From contig CP007152.1 of assembly GCA_000831005.1 (NCBI GenBank), forward strand, positions 1,674,001-1,738,000: a stretch of 64,000 nucleotides of DNA, read 5' to 3'. Every line of letters begins with the position of its first letter. Within the stretch, counting starts at the first letter, position 1. This document shows, piece after piece, positions 1 through 9,240 of this stretch. Both the position numbers and the translations under genes were made by a program. This DNA comes from Marinobacter salarius. Its GTDB lineage: Bacteria > Pseudomonadota > Gammaproteobacteria > Pseudomonadales > Oleiphilaceae. A model generated the notes under the pieces. That model made no database searches and was not told where the DNA came from. It saw only the letters and a program-made list of their open reading frames with translations.

Positions 1-1978
1 GTTCGTCACTCAGGGTGATTTCCAGAACGGTGTTAACGGCACGGTAGAACAGGTTGCGCTCCACGGTGTTGTCGTTGAACTGCAGGAACATGTCGACAAA
101 TTCCTGGGCTTCTTCGTGCCATTGCAGGGCCAGGCAGATCAGCAATTTCAGTTCCAGAATGGTGAGTTGGCCCCAAATTGTGTTCTCGTCGAACTCGATG
201 CCAATCAGGCTGATGATGGTCATGTAGTTGTCGAGCTGGCTGGCTTCCAGGCGCTCGGCCAGGTCGGCCAGTTGATCATTGCTGAGGGCGTGGAGATTGA
301 GGATATCTTCGCGGTAGTCCAGCGCCATGTTGGTGTTGTCCCACACCAGATCCTCTACCGGGTAGACCTCGGAATAGCCGGGTACCAGGATGCGGCATAC
401 CGGCGCGCCCAGGTCTTCATGGGTCGCCACGTACACTTCTTTACCAAGGTCTTCCAGAATGCCGAACAGGGTGCTGGCCTCTTCTTCGTTGGTACCGGAG
501 AAGTTCCACTCGCAGAACTCCAGGTCGGATTTGGCGCTGAAGAACCGCCAGGACACCACGCCCGTGGAATCGATAAAGTGCTCGACAAAGTTGTTGGGCT
601 CCGTCACTGCCTGGGTGCTAAAGGTGGGCGCCGGTACGTCGTTGAGGTTTTCAAAGCTGCGGCCCTGCAGCAGTTCGGTCAGGCTGCGTTCCAGCGCCAC
701 CTCGAAACTCGGATGCGCGCCGAAAGAGGCGAACACGCCTCCGTTTCTCGGGTTCATCAGTGTCACGCACATAACCGGGAATTGGCCGCCCAGGGAGGCA
801 TCTTTCACCAGGATCGGGAAGCCCTGTGCTTCCAGAGCATTGATGCCCTCAACAATGTGCGGGTATTTATCCAGCACACTCTGCGGCACGTCCGGCAGCG
901 CCATTTCCTCTTCGATGATCTGCTTCTTGACCGCGCGCTCGAAGATTTCAGACAGGCACTGTACCTGAGCTTCTGGGAGGGTGTTGCCCGCGCTCATGCC
1001 GTTGCTGAGGAACAGGTTCTCGATCAGGTTGGAGGGGAAATACACCGTTTCACCGTCGGACTGGCGCACGAACGGTAGCGACACGATGCCCCGGTCGGTT
1101 TTGCCGGAATTGGTGTCGATCAGGTTGGACCCGCACAGCTCACCTTCGGGGTTGTAGATGGCCAGGCAGTGGTCGTCGAGGATGCCGTCGGGCAGCTCAT
1201 CGTCCGGTCCCGGCTTGAACCATTTCTCGTTGGGGTAGTGCACGAACTCGCTGTTGGCGATGTCTTCGCCGAAGAACTGGTCGTTGTAGAAGAAGTTGCA
1301 GCTCAGGCGTTCGATGAACTCACCCAGGGCCGAGCACAGAGCGCTTTCCTTGGTGGCGCCCTTGCCGTTGGTAAAGCACATGGGGGACGCGGAATCGCGG
1401 ATGTGCAGCGACCATACGTGGGGCACGATGTTGCGCCAGGAGGCGATTTCGATCTTCATGCCCAGGTCGGCCAGTATGCCGCTCATGTTGGCGATGGTCT
1501 GTTCCAGCGGCAGGTCCTTGCCTTCGATGTAGGTGCTGGTGTCGCTGTTTGGCGCCATCAGCAGGGCCTGGGCGTCTTCGTCGAGGTTTTCGACGGTTTC
1601 GATCTGGAACTCGGGGCCGGTCTGGACCACTTTTTTCACGGTGCAGCGGTCAATCGAACGCAGGATGCCCTGGCGGTCCTTGTCGGAAATGTTTTCCGGC
1701 AGTTCCACCTCAATTCTGAAAATCTGGTTGTAGCGGTTCTCCGGGTCGACAATGTTGTTCTGCGACAGGCGGATGTTTTCCGTGGGGATGTCCCGCGCTT
1801 TGCAATAAACCCGCACAAAGTACGCCGCACAGAGTGCCGACGAGGCCAGGAAATAGTCGAAGGGGCTAGGGGCCGAGCCGTCGCCTTTGTAGCGGATGGG
1901 CTGGTCCGTGACCACGGTGAAATCGTCAAACTTGGCTTCAAGCCTGAGGTTTTCGAGAAAATTAACTTTGATTTCCAT
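1..1978 (-). CDS. ycaO: OsmC domain/YcaO domain protein, 3' end missing
   Basis: The minus-strand frame is open from the ATG at 1978 to the window edge, giving 659 residues without a stop. Residues about 25-140 look like an OsmC fold (KGDGSAPSPFDYFLASSALC). The middle is a YcaO domain with the ATP-binding helix SALGEFIERLS, followed by an alpha-helical C-terminal part. E. coli YcaO is an accessory factor for beta-methylthiolation of ribosomal protein S12 with RimO; the same role is inferred here. OsmC-YcaO fusions of about 730 residues occur in marine gammaproteobacteria, so roughly 70 residues should lie beyond the edge. The large plus-strand frames opposite are shadows of this gene. Confidence 0.9.
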   Translation of the reverse strand, partial: MEIKVNFLENLRLEAKFDDFTVVTDQPIRYKGDGSAPSPFDYFLASSALCAAYFVRVYCKARDIPTENIRLSQNNIVDPENRYNQIFRIEVELPENISDKDRQGILRSIDRCTVKKVVQTGPEFQIETVENLDEDAQALLMAPNSDTSTYIEGKDLPLEQTIANMSGILADLGMKIEIASWRNIVPHVWSLHIRDSASPMCFTNGKGATKESALCSALGEFIERLSCNFFYNDQFFGEDIANSEFVHYPNEKWFKPGPDDELPDGILDDHCLAIYNPEGELCGSNLIDTNSGKTDRGIVSLPFVRQSDGETVYFPSNLIENLFLSNGMSAGNTLPEAQVQCLSEIFERAVKKQIIEEEMALPDVPQSVLDKYPHIVEGINALEAQGFPILVKDASLGGQFPVMCVTLMNPRNGGVFASFGAHPSFEVALERSLTELLQGRSFENLNDVPAPTFSTQAVTEPNNFVEHFIDSTGVVSWRFFSAKSDLEFCEWNFSGTNEEEASTLFGILEDLGKEVYVATHEDLGAPVCRILVPGYSEVYPVEDLVWDNTNMALDYREDILNLHALSNDQLADLAERLEASQLDNYMTIISLIGIEFDENTIWGQLTILELKLLICLALQWHEEAQEFVDMFLQFNDNTVERNLFYRAVNTVLEITLSDE

Positions 1979-2107
1979 GAACAGCGTACCGGGTTTGCAG
2001 AATTGAGCGGGCTTTCAAAAGCCGGAGGGCCATTATCCAGTTTTTGGCGCCCTGCGTCTTGGGTGGCTTACAAATCGGGCGGGATTGTCCGTACATCAAC
2101 GGATGCG

Positions 2108-2980
2108 TCAGGCCGCCCGGGTTTGCCGATAGCGTTTTACTTCGATCCAGCCATGAATCACGAGTGCGGAGAAAACAATCGCGCCGCCGATCAGGCTCAG
2201 AGTGGTGGGCACTTCGCCCAGGAACAGCCATACCAGGAAGGACCCGAGAATGGTTTCCAGAAGCAGCATCAGGCTTACTTCCGCCGCTGGGATGTAGCGT
2301 GGGCCAATCTGGATGAGCACGCAGGCCACCGGCAGGAAAAACAGGCAGAGCAGGGCTATAAAGAAGGCATCCTGAGGTGAGAGCATCACAGCACCGCCCG
2401 CCAAGGCGGCTGTTCCGGCAACGGCCAGTGAGCCGAACATCAGTACCACGCTCATGTCGCTGTCTGGCTTTGAACGCGCCACATTCAGGTTCAGGGCAAG
2501 AGCCGTTGCCGCAACACCCGCCATGATCAGCCCCAACGGATCACCACGGCCCCATTCTCCAATTGCCATCAGGGTGGCGCCTGCCACGCATACGAGGATG
2601 ACCCCCCAGGTTCGCCAGGGCAGGGCTTCTTTCCAGACCAGCCAGGCAATCAGGGCCGCGATCACCGGCGAGGTATTGAGAATCACCAGTACGTTACCGG
2701 CGGCGGTGTTCTTCATACCCATCACGAAGCCCAGTTGGCTTAAGCCGAAGGCGACGGCGCAGAAGACGCCTTTCCAGCCGCATCGACGAATTTCAGACCC
2801 CAGGCGGGCGCGGTAGCGCAGCGAGCTGATCACCAGGAAGCTGAACGCCAGCAGCAGGCCGCGCCAGAACAGGAAGACTACCGGGTCCACCGAGGTGATC
2901 TTCACCAGCAGGGCATCCGGCACGATAAACAGCACACCCAGTGCGGCAATGGTCAGGCCTTTGAGTCGTGTCGTCTGCAA
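2108..2980 (-). CDS. EamA/DMT family permease
   Basis: A 290-residue, very hydrophobic protein with about ten membrane helices arranged as two EamA repeats; the second repeat ends in a typical AEVSLMLLLETILGSFLVW / GEVPTTLSLIGGAIV pattern. Family members export small metabolites or amino acids across the inner membrane; the substrate cannot be read from sequence. I chose the TTG start at 2980 because GGAG lies 7-8 bases upstream and it begins just after the stop of the preceding patatin gene (2985), suggesting translational coupling. A longer reading to 3076 would add an unlikely soluble leader overlapping that gene. Confidence 0.85.
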   Translation of the reverse strand: MQTTRLKGLTIAALGVLFIVPDALLVKITSVDPVVFLFWRGLLLAFSFLVISSLRYRARLGSEIRRCGWKGVFCAVAFGLSQLGFVMGMKNTAAGNVLVILNTSPVIAALIAWLVWKEALPWRTWGVILVCVAGATLMAIGEWGRGDPLGLIMAGVAATALALNLNVARSKPDSDMSVVLMFGSLAVAGTAALAGGAVMLSPQDAFFIALLCLFFLPVACVLIQIGPRYIPAAEVSLMLLLETILGSFLVWLFLGEVPTTLSLIGGAIVFSALVIHGWIEVKRYRQTRAA

Positions 2981-2984
2981 GCCG

Positions 2985-4451
2985 CTACTCCGCTGCGTTG
3001 TCGTTGGCGGCACAGGCTTTCTCAAGCCGTGATATGCAGTCGCTGAAGGTACGGCTGATGCGTGTCTGGTCTCCAATCATGGCCATTCGCGGCCAGGTGG
3101 CCTGCTCTCCAAGCCGTATGAACATGTCCAGGTCTTCCTTGTTGGGATTGGAGAGAATCTTGCGATACAGCAGCGGTTTGAACGGGAACTGGATGTTGAT
3201 GTCCCCCAGGTAGGTCTGCGTGGCCATGGCATGGGCCTGTTCCAGCAGGGGCCGCAGTATCGTTGATGACCAGCTGTTGCGGGTGAGCTTCAGCGTGGTG
3301 GCTACCTGGGCATGCATCAGCGAGGCGGCGGCCTGCTTGGCCGAGGCACCGGGCCCGCGCTGGTGGTGATGACTGATGAAGGGCAATACGTGGGGGTTTG
3401 CCTGGCTGACGATGGTGCGATTAACGTTGTGCAGCCGGGCCATGCGCATCAGCGGCAAGTCACCATGCACGCTGCCGTCGATCCAACGTTCCGTCGGCAT
3501 GTAGGGTTTGGCGCCGTCTTTGCCACGGTCGCTGTCCCGTGATTGCAGTGTTACCGGCGGATAGATACCGGGTACCGCACAGGATGCCAGGATGGCGGAA
3601 TCCACCAGCACTTCGGGCGAGGCCAGATTGTTCAGCAAGCGGGGCTTCTGGCGAGTGCGGGTTGGCGATACCGAGATGTTCAAGGTGCGCCCGCTGCGTT
3701 CGGCGGCTTCGCGGAAACTGGTGCCACCGATGTTGGTGCGAATGTGGTGAAGCAGCTGGGATTGGTCCATGGCATGGCGCTTTCGCCAGATACGCTTGGG
3801 TTCAAGCCAGCGAAAGGCGTCCAGATGGATCTCGCCGGGGTCGTTGAAAAAGCGCTGGAGTTCGCGGTTGTTGCGGGTGCAGATGGCGCCGGCCACAATT
3901 GCGCCCATGCTGGAACCCGCAATCACGTCCGGAAGCAGGCCTTCCTGCCAAAGCGCGCGGGTGACGCCAATGTGATAGATACCGAAGGCGGCACCACCGC
4001 TGAGCATGAGAGCGGGGCGGCCGTAGACACGCTCGGCATCTCTAAACAGGCGCAGCTTCTGTTCATCGGATACGCCGGGCATGGGGTTGTCACAGATGAA
4101 GTTCATGGAGCGTTCCACTTCATCCAGGAACGCCGTTACCAGGGTTTTGGTACCGCTCCAGGCGATGGCGTAGAGGTCAGGATTGGCGATCTCGCCCAGG
4201 TGGCGGTAAAGGCTCTCCTGTAATACACGCGTTAGCGCCCGGGTATCGCCCTTTTCGCGACAGCGCTTCATGGACGTAATGTGGTCGCGAATCAGGGCTT
4301 CGTGGAGCAGTTCGCAGCCATCCTCCTCCCGCCACGCCAAGGTGCCTTCCAGCTCATCCAGTTGCTTGGCGATGGCGAGCCACTCGCTGTAGGTAGCGGC
4401 CTGGGTGAATTGCTTTTCCAGTTCCCGACGTTGTTTCTTTGAATCTCTCAT
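2985..4451 (-). CDS. Patatin-like phospholipase with DUF3336 domain
   Basis: A 488-residue acyl hydrolase. Residues about 5-140 match the helical DUF3336 region seen ahead of patatin in yeast Tgl3/4/5-type lipases and their bacterial relatives. The patatin domain follows with the oxyanion loop SGGAAFG (151-157), nucleophile motif GSSMG (Ser181) and the DGS dyad (Asp325). It should cleave acyl chains from phospholipid or triacylglycerol. No signal peptide is visible, so it is probably cytoplasmic or membrane-peripheral. It lies upstream of and nearly touches the EamA permease gene, and is divergent from the crotonase gene at 4493. Confidence 0.88.
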   Translation of the reverse strand: MRDSKKQRRELEKQFTQAATYSEWLAIAKQLDELEGTLAWREEDGCELLHEALIRDHITSMKRCREKGDTRALTRVLQESLYRHLGEIANPDLYAIAWSGTKTLVTAFLDEVERSMNFICDNPMPGVSDEQKLRLFRDAERVYGRPALMLSGGAAFGIYHIGVTRALWQEGLLPDVIAGSSMGAIVAGAICTRNNRELQRFFNDPGEIHLDAFRWLEPKRIWRKRHAMDQSQLLHHIRTNIGGTSFREAAERSGRTLNISVSPTRTRQKPRLLNNLASPEVLVDSAILASCAVPGIYPPVTLQSRDSDRGKDGAKPYMPTERWIDGSVHGDLPLMRMARLHNVNRTIVSQANPHVLPFISHHHQRGPGASAKQAAASLMHAQVATTLKLTRNSWSSTILRPLLEQAHAMATQTYLGDINIQFPFKPLLYRKILSNPNKEDLDMFIRLGEQATWPRMAMIGDQTRISRTFSDCISRLEKACAANDNAAE

Positions 4452-4492
4452 GGGATAAAGGATACATCAGGAAAAAGAAGTAGGGGGGCAAG

Positions 4493-5284
4493 ATGACCGA
4501 ACAAACCGAGGTGTTGGTAAAGAAATACTCCGAAAACGGAATCACCACACTGACGCTGAACCAGCCGGAGCGCCGAAACAGCCTGTCCATGGCCATGCTG
4601 GAAGCGCTTTCCGCCGAACTGGAATCTGTTGCGGATGACGTGGACACGCGGGTGGTGGTGATTGCGGCCGCAGGGCAGGTGTTCTGCGCCGGGCACGACC
4701 TGCGGGAAATCCGCGACCAGCTCGACAGCCATGAGTTCCAGCTGAAACTGTTTAACCAGTGCAGCAAGGTGATGCAGCAGATTGTGAACCTGCCAAAACC
4801 GGTGATTGCCCGTGTGGCTGGCGTGGCGACCGCTGCCGGTTGCCAGCTGGTGGCCAGTTGCGACCTTGCGGTAGCGGCTGATACGGCGCGTTTTGCCACG
4901 CCTGGCGTGAACATCGGCCTGTTCTGCTCCACGCCCATGGTGGCGTTGTCCCGCAACGTATCCCGCAAGCAGGCCATGGAAATGCTGTTGACCGGTGAGA
5001 TGGTCGGTGCGCTGAAGGCGGAACAGATCGGTCTGGTGAACCGGGTGGTGGATGAGCAGGTTCTTGACGAAACCGTCTACCGCCTGGCCGCGACCATTGC
5101 CGGCAAATCCGGCCATACCCTGAAGATCGGCAAGGAGGCGTTCTATCAACAACTGGAGATGGGGCTGGCCGAGGCCTACGACTTTACGTCGGAAGTGATG
5201 GCAAAGAACCTGCAGGCTGCAGATGCCCACGAAGGCATCTGTGCGTTTCTGGACAAGCGCAAACCGGAATGGAAAGACGAGTAG
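4493..5284 (+). CDS. Enoyl-CoA hydratase/isomerase family protein, ECHDC3-like
   Basis: A 263-residue crotonase-fold protein. The CoA and oxyanion-hole segments are clear (CAGHDLREI; GVATAAGCQLVASCDLAVAA). The two glutamates used by true enoyl-CoA hydratases are replaced: Gln in GCQL and Gly in FATPGVNIGLF. This pattern, and the run GLFCSTPMVALSR, match the ECHDC3 subfamily, whose reaction is not well defined, so hydratase activity should not be assumed. The start is the ATG after AGTAGGGGGGC. It is divergent from the patatin gene and convergent with the DUF192 gene ending at 5290. Confidence 0.85.
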   Translation: MTEQTEVLVKKYSENGITTLTLNQPERRNSLSMAMLEALSAELESVADDVDTRVVVIAAAGQVFCAGHDLREIRDQLDSHEFQLKLFNQCSKVMQQIVNLPKPVIARVAGVATAAGCQLVASCDLAVAADTARFATPGVNIGLFCSTPMVALSRNVSRKQAMEMLLTGEMVGALKAEQIGLVNRVVDEQVLDETVYRLAATIAGKSGHTLKIGKEAFYQQLEMGLAEAYDFTSEVMAKNLQAADAHEGICAFLDKRKPEWKDE

Positions 5285-5289
5285 GGCGG

Positions 5290-5766
5290 CTAACGGCAGT
5301 CTGATGCATTCAGGGAGAGCCGATCTCCCACGCCAATCCCCTGGCTTTCGAAATAGCCCAGGTTCATTTCCAGGGCCCGATAAAACGGGACGCCGGCCTC
5401 ATAGGTTGGACAGTCCCGGCCCTGGTCCGATGGGCAGGGCACCATAGGGCGAATGGCACCGATGGTGCCGTCACGGTCCAGATAGGCAATATCCAGTGGA
5501 ATCAGCGTTCGGTACATCCAGAAGCCGTGGTCGGCACGGCGCTGGTTGTTATAGACAAACAGCATGCCGGCGTTCGGGGCCAGTCTCTCCCTGTCCATCA
5601 GCCCGCGGCTGCGTTCGGCCGGCGTGCGTGCCACTTCAACGGTAATGGGCACCGCCTGCCCGGCGGAGATCAGGCATGCCTTCTCCACCGGCAGGTCGTC
5701 ATTGTCCGGGAGTGCTGCCAGGCAACCGGAGAACAGCAGCGCCAGGCAAACCAGCAGGGCTCTCAC
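5290..5766 (-). CDS. DUF192 family lipoprotein
   Basis: A 158-residue protein starting at GTG 5766, which overlaps the stop of the upstream permease gene (GTGA). The N-terminus is a lipoprotein signal with lipobox LFSGC. The rest is a DUF192 domain ([40 protein letters not shown], ending near VGDRLSL). DUF192 proteins are small beta-barrel-like envelope proteins of unknown function, often near transporters. Tight coupling with the ABC-2 permease suggests a shared transcript with the exporter. Confidence 0.85.
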   Translation of the reverse strand: MRALLVCLALLFSGCLAALPDNDDLPVEKACLISAGQAVPITVEVARTPAERSRGLMDRERLAPNAGMLFVYNNQRRADHGFWMYRTLIPLDIAYLDRDGTIGAIRPMVPCPSDQGRDCPTYEAGVPFYRALEMNLGYFESQGIGVGDRLSLNASDCR

Positions 5767-6524
5767 GAACGCAGCCGGTAGCCGGTCTTGAAGATCCACC
5801 ACACCGCGACCATGCACGCCGTCAGGAACAGCAGTGTCATACCCACACTGATGCCCACATGCACGTCAGACACGCCGTAGAACGCCCAGCGGAAGCCGCT
5901 GATCAGGTACACCACAGGGTTGAACAGGCTGATGGTCTGCCAGATCTCCGGCAGCATTTCGATGGAGTAGAACGTGCCCCCGAGAAACACCAGCGGTGTC
6001 ACGATCATCAGCGGAACAATCTGCAGCTTTTCAAACCCGTCCGCCCAGATGCCGATGATGAAACCGAACAGGCTGAAGGTGATGGAGGTAAGCACCAGGA
6101 AGGCGAACATCCAGAAGGGGTGCAGCACGTCGTAGTCCACGAACAGTTTGGCGGTAAGCAATATGATGACGCCGAGTATGACCGACTTGGTGGCGGCGGC
6201 ACCGACGTAGCCGAGAACGACCTCCAGATAGGAGACTGGTGCCGACAGGAGCTCGTAAATCGTTCCGGAGAACTTCGGCATGTAGATACCAAACGAGGCA
6301 TTGGAAATGCTTTGCATTAGCAGCGACAGCATTACCAGGCCCGGAATGATGTAGGCACCGTAGCTGATGTTGTCGATGTCGCCCATGCGACTGCCAATGG
6401 CGGAGCCAAACACCACGAAGTACAGAGAGGTGGAGATTACCGGCGAGGCGACACTCTGCATCAGGGTGCGGCGCATGCGGGCCATTTCAAAGTTGTAGAT
6501 TGCTCGGACACCGTAAAGGTTCAT
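5763..6524 (-). CDS. ABC-2 type exporter permease
   Basis: A 253-residue membrane protein with about six helices in the YadH/NodJ arrangement: [19 protein letters not shown], the conserved [21 protein letters not shown] loop, and [19 protein letters not shown] near the last helices. It would form the channel for the ATPase encoded just upstream (6552-7517). YadGH-like exporters move lipid- or polyketide-like substrates out of the cell; the substrate here is unknown. Gene order is ATPase, permease, DUF192 lipoprotein, all on the minus strand with short or overlapping junctions. Confidence 0.9.
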   Translation of the reverse strand: MNLYGVRAIYNFEMARMRRTLMQSVASPVISTSLYFVVFGSAIGSRMGDIDNISYGAYIIPGLVMLSLLMQSISNASFGIYMPKFSGTIYELLSAPVSYLEVVLGYVGAAATKSVILGVIILLTAKLFVDYDVLHPFWMFAFLVLTSITFSLFGFIIGIWADGFEKLQIVPLMIVTPLVFLGGTFYSIEMLPEIWQTISLFNPVVYLISGFRWAFYGVSDVHVGISVGMTLLFLTACMVAVWWIFKTGYRLRS

Positions 6525-6551
6525 TGCGTTACTCCCGCATACCGGTTGGTT

Positions 6552-7517
6552 TCATTCATGCACCAGGCCAACAAAAATCTCTTCCAGGGAGCTTTCCCTG
6601 GTCTGAAGATCCCGGTATTCGATGCCCAGGTCGCCCAGGGTTCGCAGCAGGCGCGCTACGCCAGCCTGCTCCTGTTGTGAGTCGAAGGTGTAGATCAGCT
6701 CGTAGCCATCATCGGAAAGGTCTACCGGCTCCAGCGTGAGTTCACCGGGGATTTTCTCCAGCGGGTTCTGCAGGTGCAGGCGAAGCTCTTTCTTGCCCAG
6801 TTTGCTCATCAGCCGGGACTTGTCTTCAACCAGGATGATCTCACCTTGGCGGATAACGCCGATGCGGTCGGCCATCTCCTCGGCTTCTTCGATGTAGTGG
6901 GTGGTGAGGATGATGGTGACGCCATTTTCCCGCAGCTTGCGCACCATTTCCCACATGTCCCGGCGCAGCTCCACGTCTACACCGGCGGTGGGCTCATCAA
7001 GGAAGAGGATGCGGGGTTCGTGGGACAACGCCTTGGCGATCATCACGCGACGCTTCATGCCGCCAGACAGGGACATGATGCGATTATTGCGTTTGTCCCA
7101 CAGCGACAGATCTTTCAGGACTTTCTCAATATGGTCCGGTGCAGGCGCCTTGCCGAACAGGCCCCGGCTGAAGGAGACAGCGTCCCAAACGGTCTCGAAG
7201 GCGTCGGTGTTGAGCTCCTGGGGAACCAGGCCGATGCTCTCCCGGGCTTTGCGATAATCCTTCACGATGTCGTAGCCGGCGGCGTTCACTTCGCCATCGG
7301 AGAGGTTCACAATGCCACAGATAATGCTGATCAGTGTGGTCTTGCCGGCGCCGTTCGGGCCGAGCAGGGCGAAGATCTCTCCCCGTTCGATGTCGAGGTT
7401 GATGTCGTTGAGGGCCCTGAAACCATCCGCATAGACTTTGTTGAGGTGCTTGACGGAGATGTCCGGTTGCACTGGCTTGTCCTGTTGGTGGTGAATCAAA
7501 GCGCGGTATTTTCTCAT
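6552..7517 (-). CDS. ABC exporter ATP-binding protein (YadG-like)
   Basis: A complete ABC ATPase: Walker [11 protein letters not shown]-loop LVPQE, signature LSGGMKRR, Walker [13 protein letters not shown] and switch His in [13 protein letters not shown]-terminal extension of about 80 residues follows, as in ABC-2 exporter ATPases. I use the ATG at 7517 ([10 protein letters not shown]); an in-frame ATG at 7565 would add 16 residues with no family support. It pairs with the permease ending at 5763. Confidence 0.9.
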   Translation of the reverse strand: MRKYRALIHHQQDKPVQPDISVKHLNKVYADGFRALNDINLDIERGEIFALLGPNGAGKTTLISIICGIVNLSDGEVNAAGYDIVKDYRKARESIGLVPQELNTDAFETVWDAVSFSRGLFGKAPAPDHIEKVLKDLSLWDKRNNRIMSLSGGMKRRVMIAKALSHEPRILFLDEPTAGVDVELRRDMWEMVRKLRENGVTIILTTHYIEEAEEMADRIGVIRQGEIILVEDKSRLMSKLGKKELRLHLQNPLEKIPGELTLEPVDLSDDGYELIYTFDSQQEQAGVARLLRTLGDLGIEYRDLQTRESSLEEIFVGLVHE

Positions 7518-7594
7518 GACCGGTGATGATTTAGAAAGCTTTGCCTTGTTAGCGATTATCCCCATAATGCCCGCTTAACCGTGGAGGAGTGGAT

Positions 7595-8076
7595 GTGTTG
7601 AAAGCGCTTGTTGCTGTGCTTGCCATTGCTGGCGTCGTTGCGCTGGGCATTTTTGGCCCGCGTTGGTTGATGTCTGAAGATGTCGCCGAGGTCGATCAGG
7701 CGCGGTTGAGTGCGATCTCCTCAATACTACGTGCCACTGGGCACAAAAGGGCAAGAGCTGGCATGCGCGGTTGCAAAAAAGCGGTGTTCAGGCCCAGGGT
7801 ACGGAATACCATTTAACGGTAAAGACCAACGGGAATCAGCCCCGGATGCTGGCTGTGCTGCGGGGCGAGTCCATGTACCTGGGGGAGTATCCGGTTCCCA
7901 TGACCAAGGCGGGGATGTCGCCCGATGGTGAGGGCCAGCTCTGGGAAGCGCGGTTTACCGCACCTTTCTGCACCACCGACCCTAGCATGACCTGGCGGAT
8001 CGACCTTCAGGCCGGGATGGATCACGCCTTCGTGATGCCCGTAAAACTGACGTTTGTAGCCAAGGGCCGCGTCTGA
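7595..8076 (+). CDS. Hypothetical membrane-anchored protein, frameshifted
   Basis: Two overlapping frames make one short protein of about 160 residues. The N-terminus (LKALVAVLAIAGVVALGIFG) is a single membrane anchor or signal. Near 7712 the frame shifts, after which the sequence continues CDLLNTTCHWAQKGKSWHARL and on to a beta-rich domain ending at 8076. GTG 7595 is chosen because GGAGG lies 7 bases upstream; GTG 7589 is too close to it. I do not recognise the family. Two cysteines (in LLNTTCHW and APFCTTD) could pair in the periplasm. The break looks like a sequencing error. Confidence 0.6.
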
Positions 8077-8146
8077 CGATGGGATGACAGTGTGTCAGGA
8101 TGGTGTAAAATCAGCAGACCACCACACATCGCCCAGGGAAGAGTAT

Positions 8147-8464
8147 ATGGATTACGGTGATAGCGTACAGAAAGTTCTGCTAAGAAAGATCCAGAAAGCG
8201 GAACAGGATCTGCTTCAGCTCAAACTGGATTATTGCCGTTTCATCTTTGGGCTCAGCCATCGCACCAGGGTCATCAGCAATGGCATAAGCTACGTAGTAC
8301 GTTCCGTGGATGTGGAGTCGATGGAGCGTCTGGACGACGGGTGCTTTTCCCGGCCAGAGGTGGCTGGCAGCCCGGCCGATAACCCGGATACCACAGACCC
8401 CGTGAACCTCGGCGTTGACTGGACGCTGGAAGAGTCTGCTACCCGCCCCAAAGCCCGCGGTTGA
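8147..8464 (+). CDS. Hypothetical protein, 105 residues
   Basis: A short soluble protein starting at ATG 8147 with GGGAAGAG just upstream. The N-terminal half is predicted helical and charged (VLLRKIQKAEQDLLQLKLDY), followed by SHRTRVISNGISYVVRSVDV and an acidic, Pro-rich tail (PADNPDTTDPVNLGVDW) that is probably disordered. I do not recognise it. A longer start at 8084 lacks a ribosome binding site. It follows the membrane-anchored protein with a 70-base gap and faces the minus-strand gene ending at 8484. Confidence 0.5.
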   Translation: MDYGDSVQKVLLRKIQKAEQDLLQLKLDYCRFIFGLSHRTRVISNGISYVVRSVDVESMERLDDGCFSRPEVAGSPADNPDTTDPVNLGVDWTLEESATRPKARG

Positions 8465-8483
8465 GCGGGTCCTCCTGTAAACG

Positions 8484-9088
8484 TCAAATAAAGGCGTTCG
8501 ACGTAACCGTTGAGTAGAGGCTGTGTTCCTGCGGAACATAGCGATGCCCGCTCCAGTGCTCTGCACCGCTTACACCACTTCTGAAAAAGGCCAGCAAGGT
8601 CGAACTGCCGGTCATCGTTGATAGCGCCTGGACGGCTTCGGGTTGCCGTATGCCGATTTTTCGGCTGGCCAGTTTGCTGACCAGATCAAGCAGCGCATCT
8701 GAATGCCGTTGCGGTTTTTCACACAGGCGCAGGCAGCGCCATACAACCAGACGACGGCGTATTCCCGAACCGCATGGGGCGCGGTTTCCAGAACCAGCCC
8801 ATGTTCCCGGCAATCCCGGTCCTGGAGACTCAGCAGGATATGCATCTGGGTGATCAATCCACAGGTGTCTGAGGGAGCTGAGCGGGTTGGTTGCGGAGCG
8901 GCAACGGAGCGTTTCTGTTGAGCCTCTGGTAGTGGAGGCTGGGCCGAATGTTGGTGTCCAGCCACCATTGTCACCACGGACGCCGGCACGAACGGATCGT
9001 TCCGGGCCAGGGTAAGCATGCGAAAGACCAGTAAAAGCAGCAGCGCGATCAGCCCGACTTCGAACAGCATAATAAAGCTGCTAATCAT
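8484..9088 (-). CDS. Hypothetical membrane-anchored protein, frameshifted
   Basis: Starts at ATG 9088 (preceded on its strand by AGAGGGAACACCT) with a signal anchor, SFIMLFEVGLIALLLLLVF. A low-complexity linker rich in Gln, Pro and Ala follows, then a helical domain (CGLITQMHILLSLQDRDC). Around 8715 the reading frame changes: the first frame passes into unlikely sequence while the second carries CEKPQRHSDALLDLVSKLAS and ends at 8484. Together they give one protein of about 200 residues. No family recognised. Confidence 0.5.
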
Positions 9089-9240
9089 AGGTGTTCCCTC
9101 TTGCTCAAACCCTGGATGAGCGGTGTTCTGGTGGAGATTGTTACATCCGTTATCTGAAGTGTAACCAAATGTATTCTGAGCACGAAGGGAAGCCGGGCCA
9201 AAAGCGGCAGGAATCCATGGAACTGTGACGCGGTAGGCAG

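Noticed and set aside
116..2380. Long plus-strand open frames (320 and 403 codons) over the first 2.4 kb
   Set aside because: They lie opposite ycaO and the EamA gene, have odd Gln/Val/His-rich composition and no family pattern; the minus-strand frame is a clear OsmC-YcaO protein.
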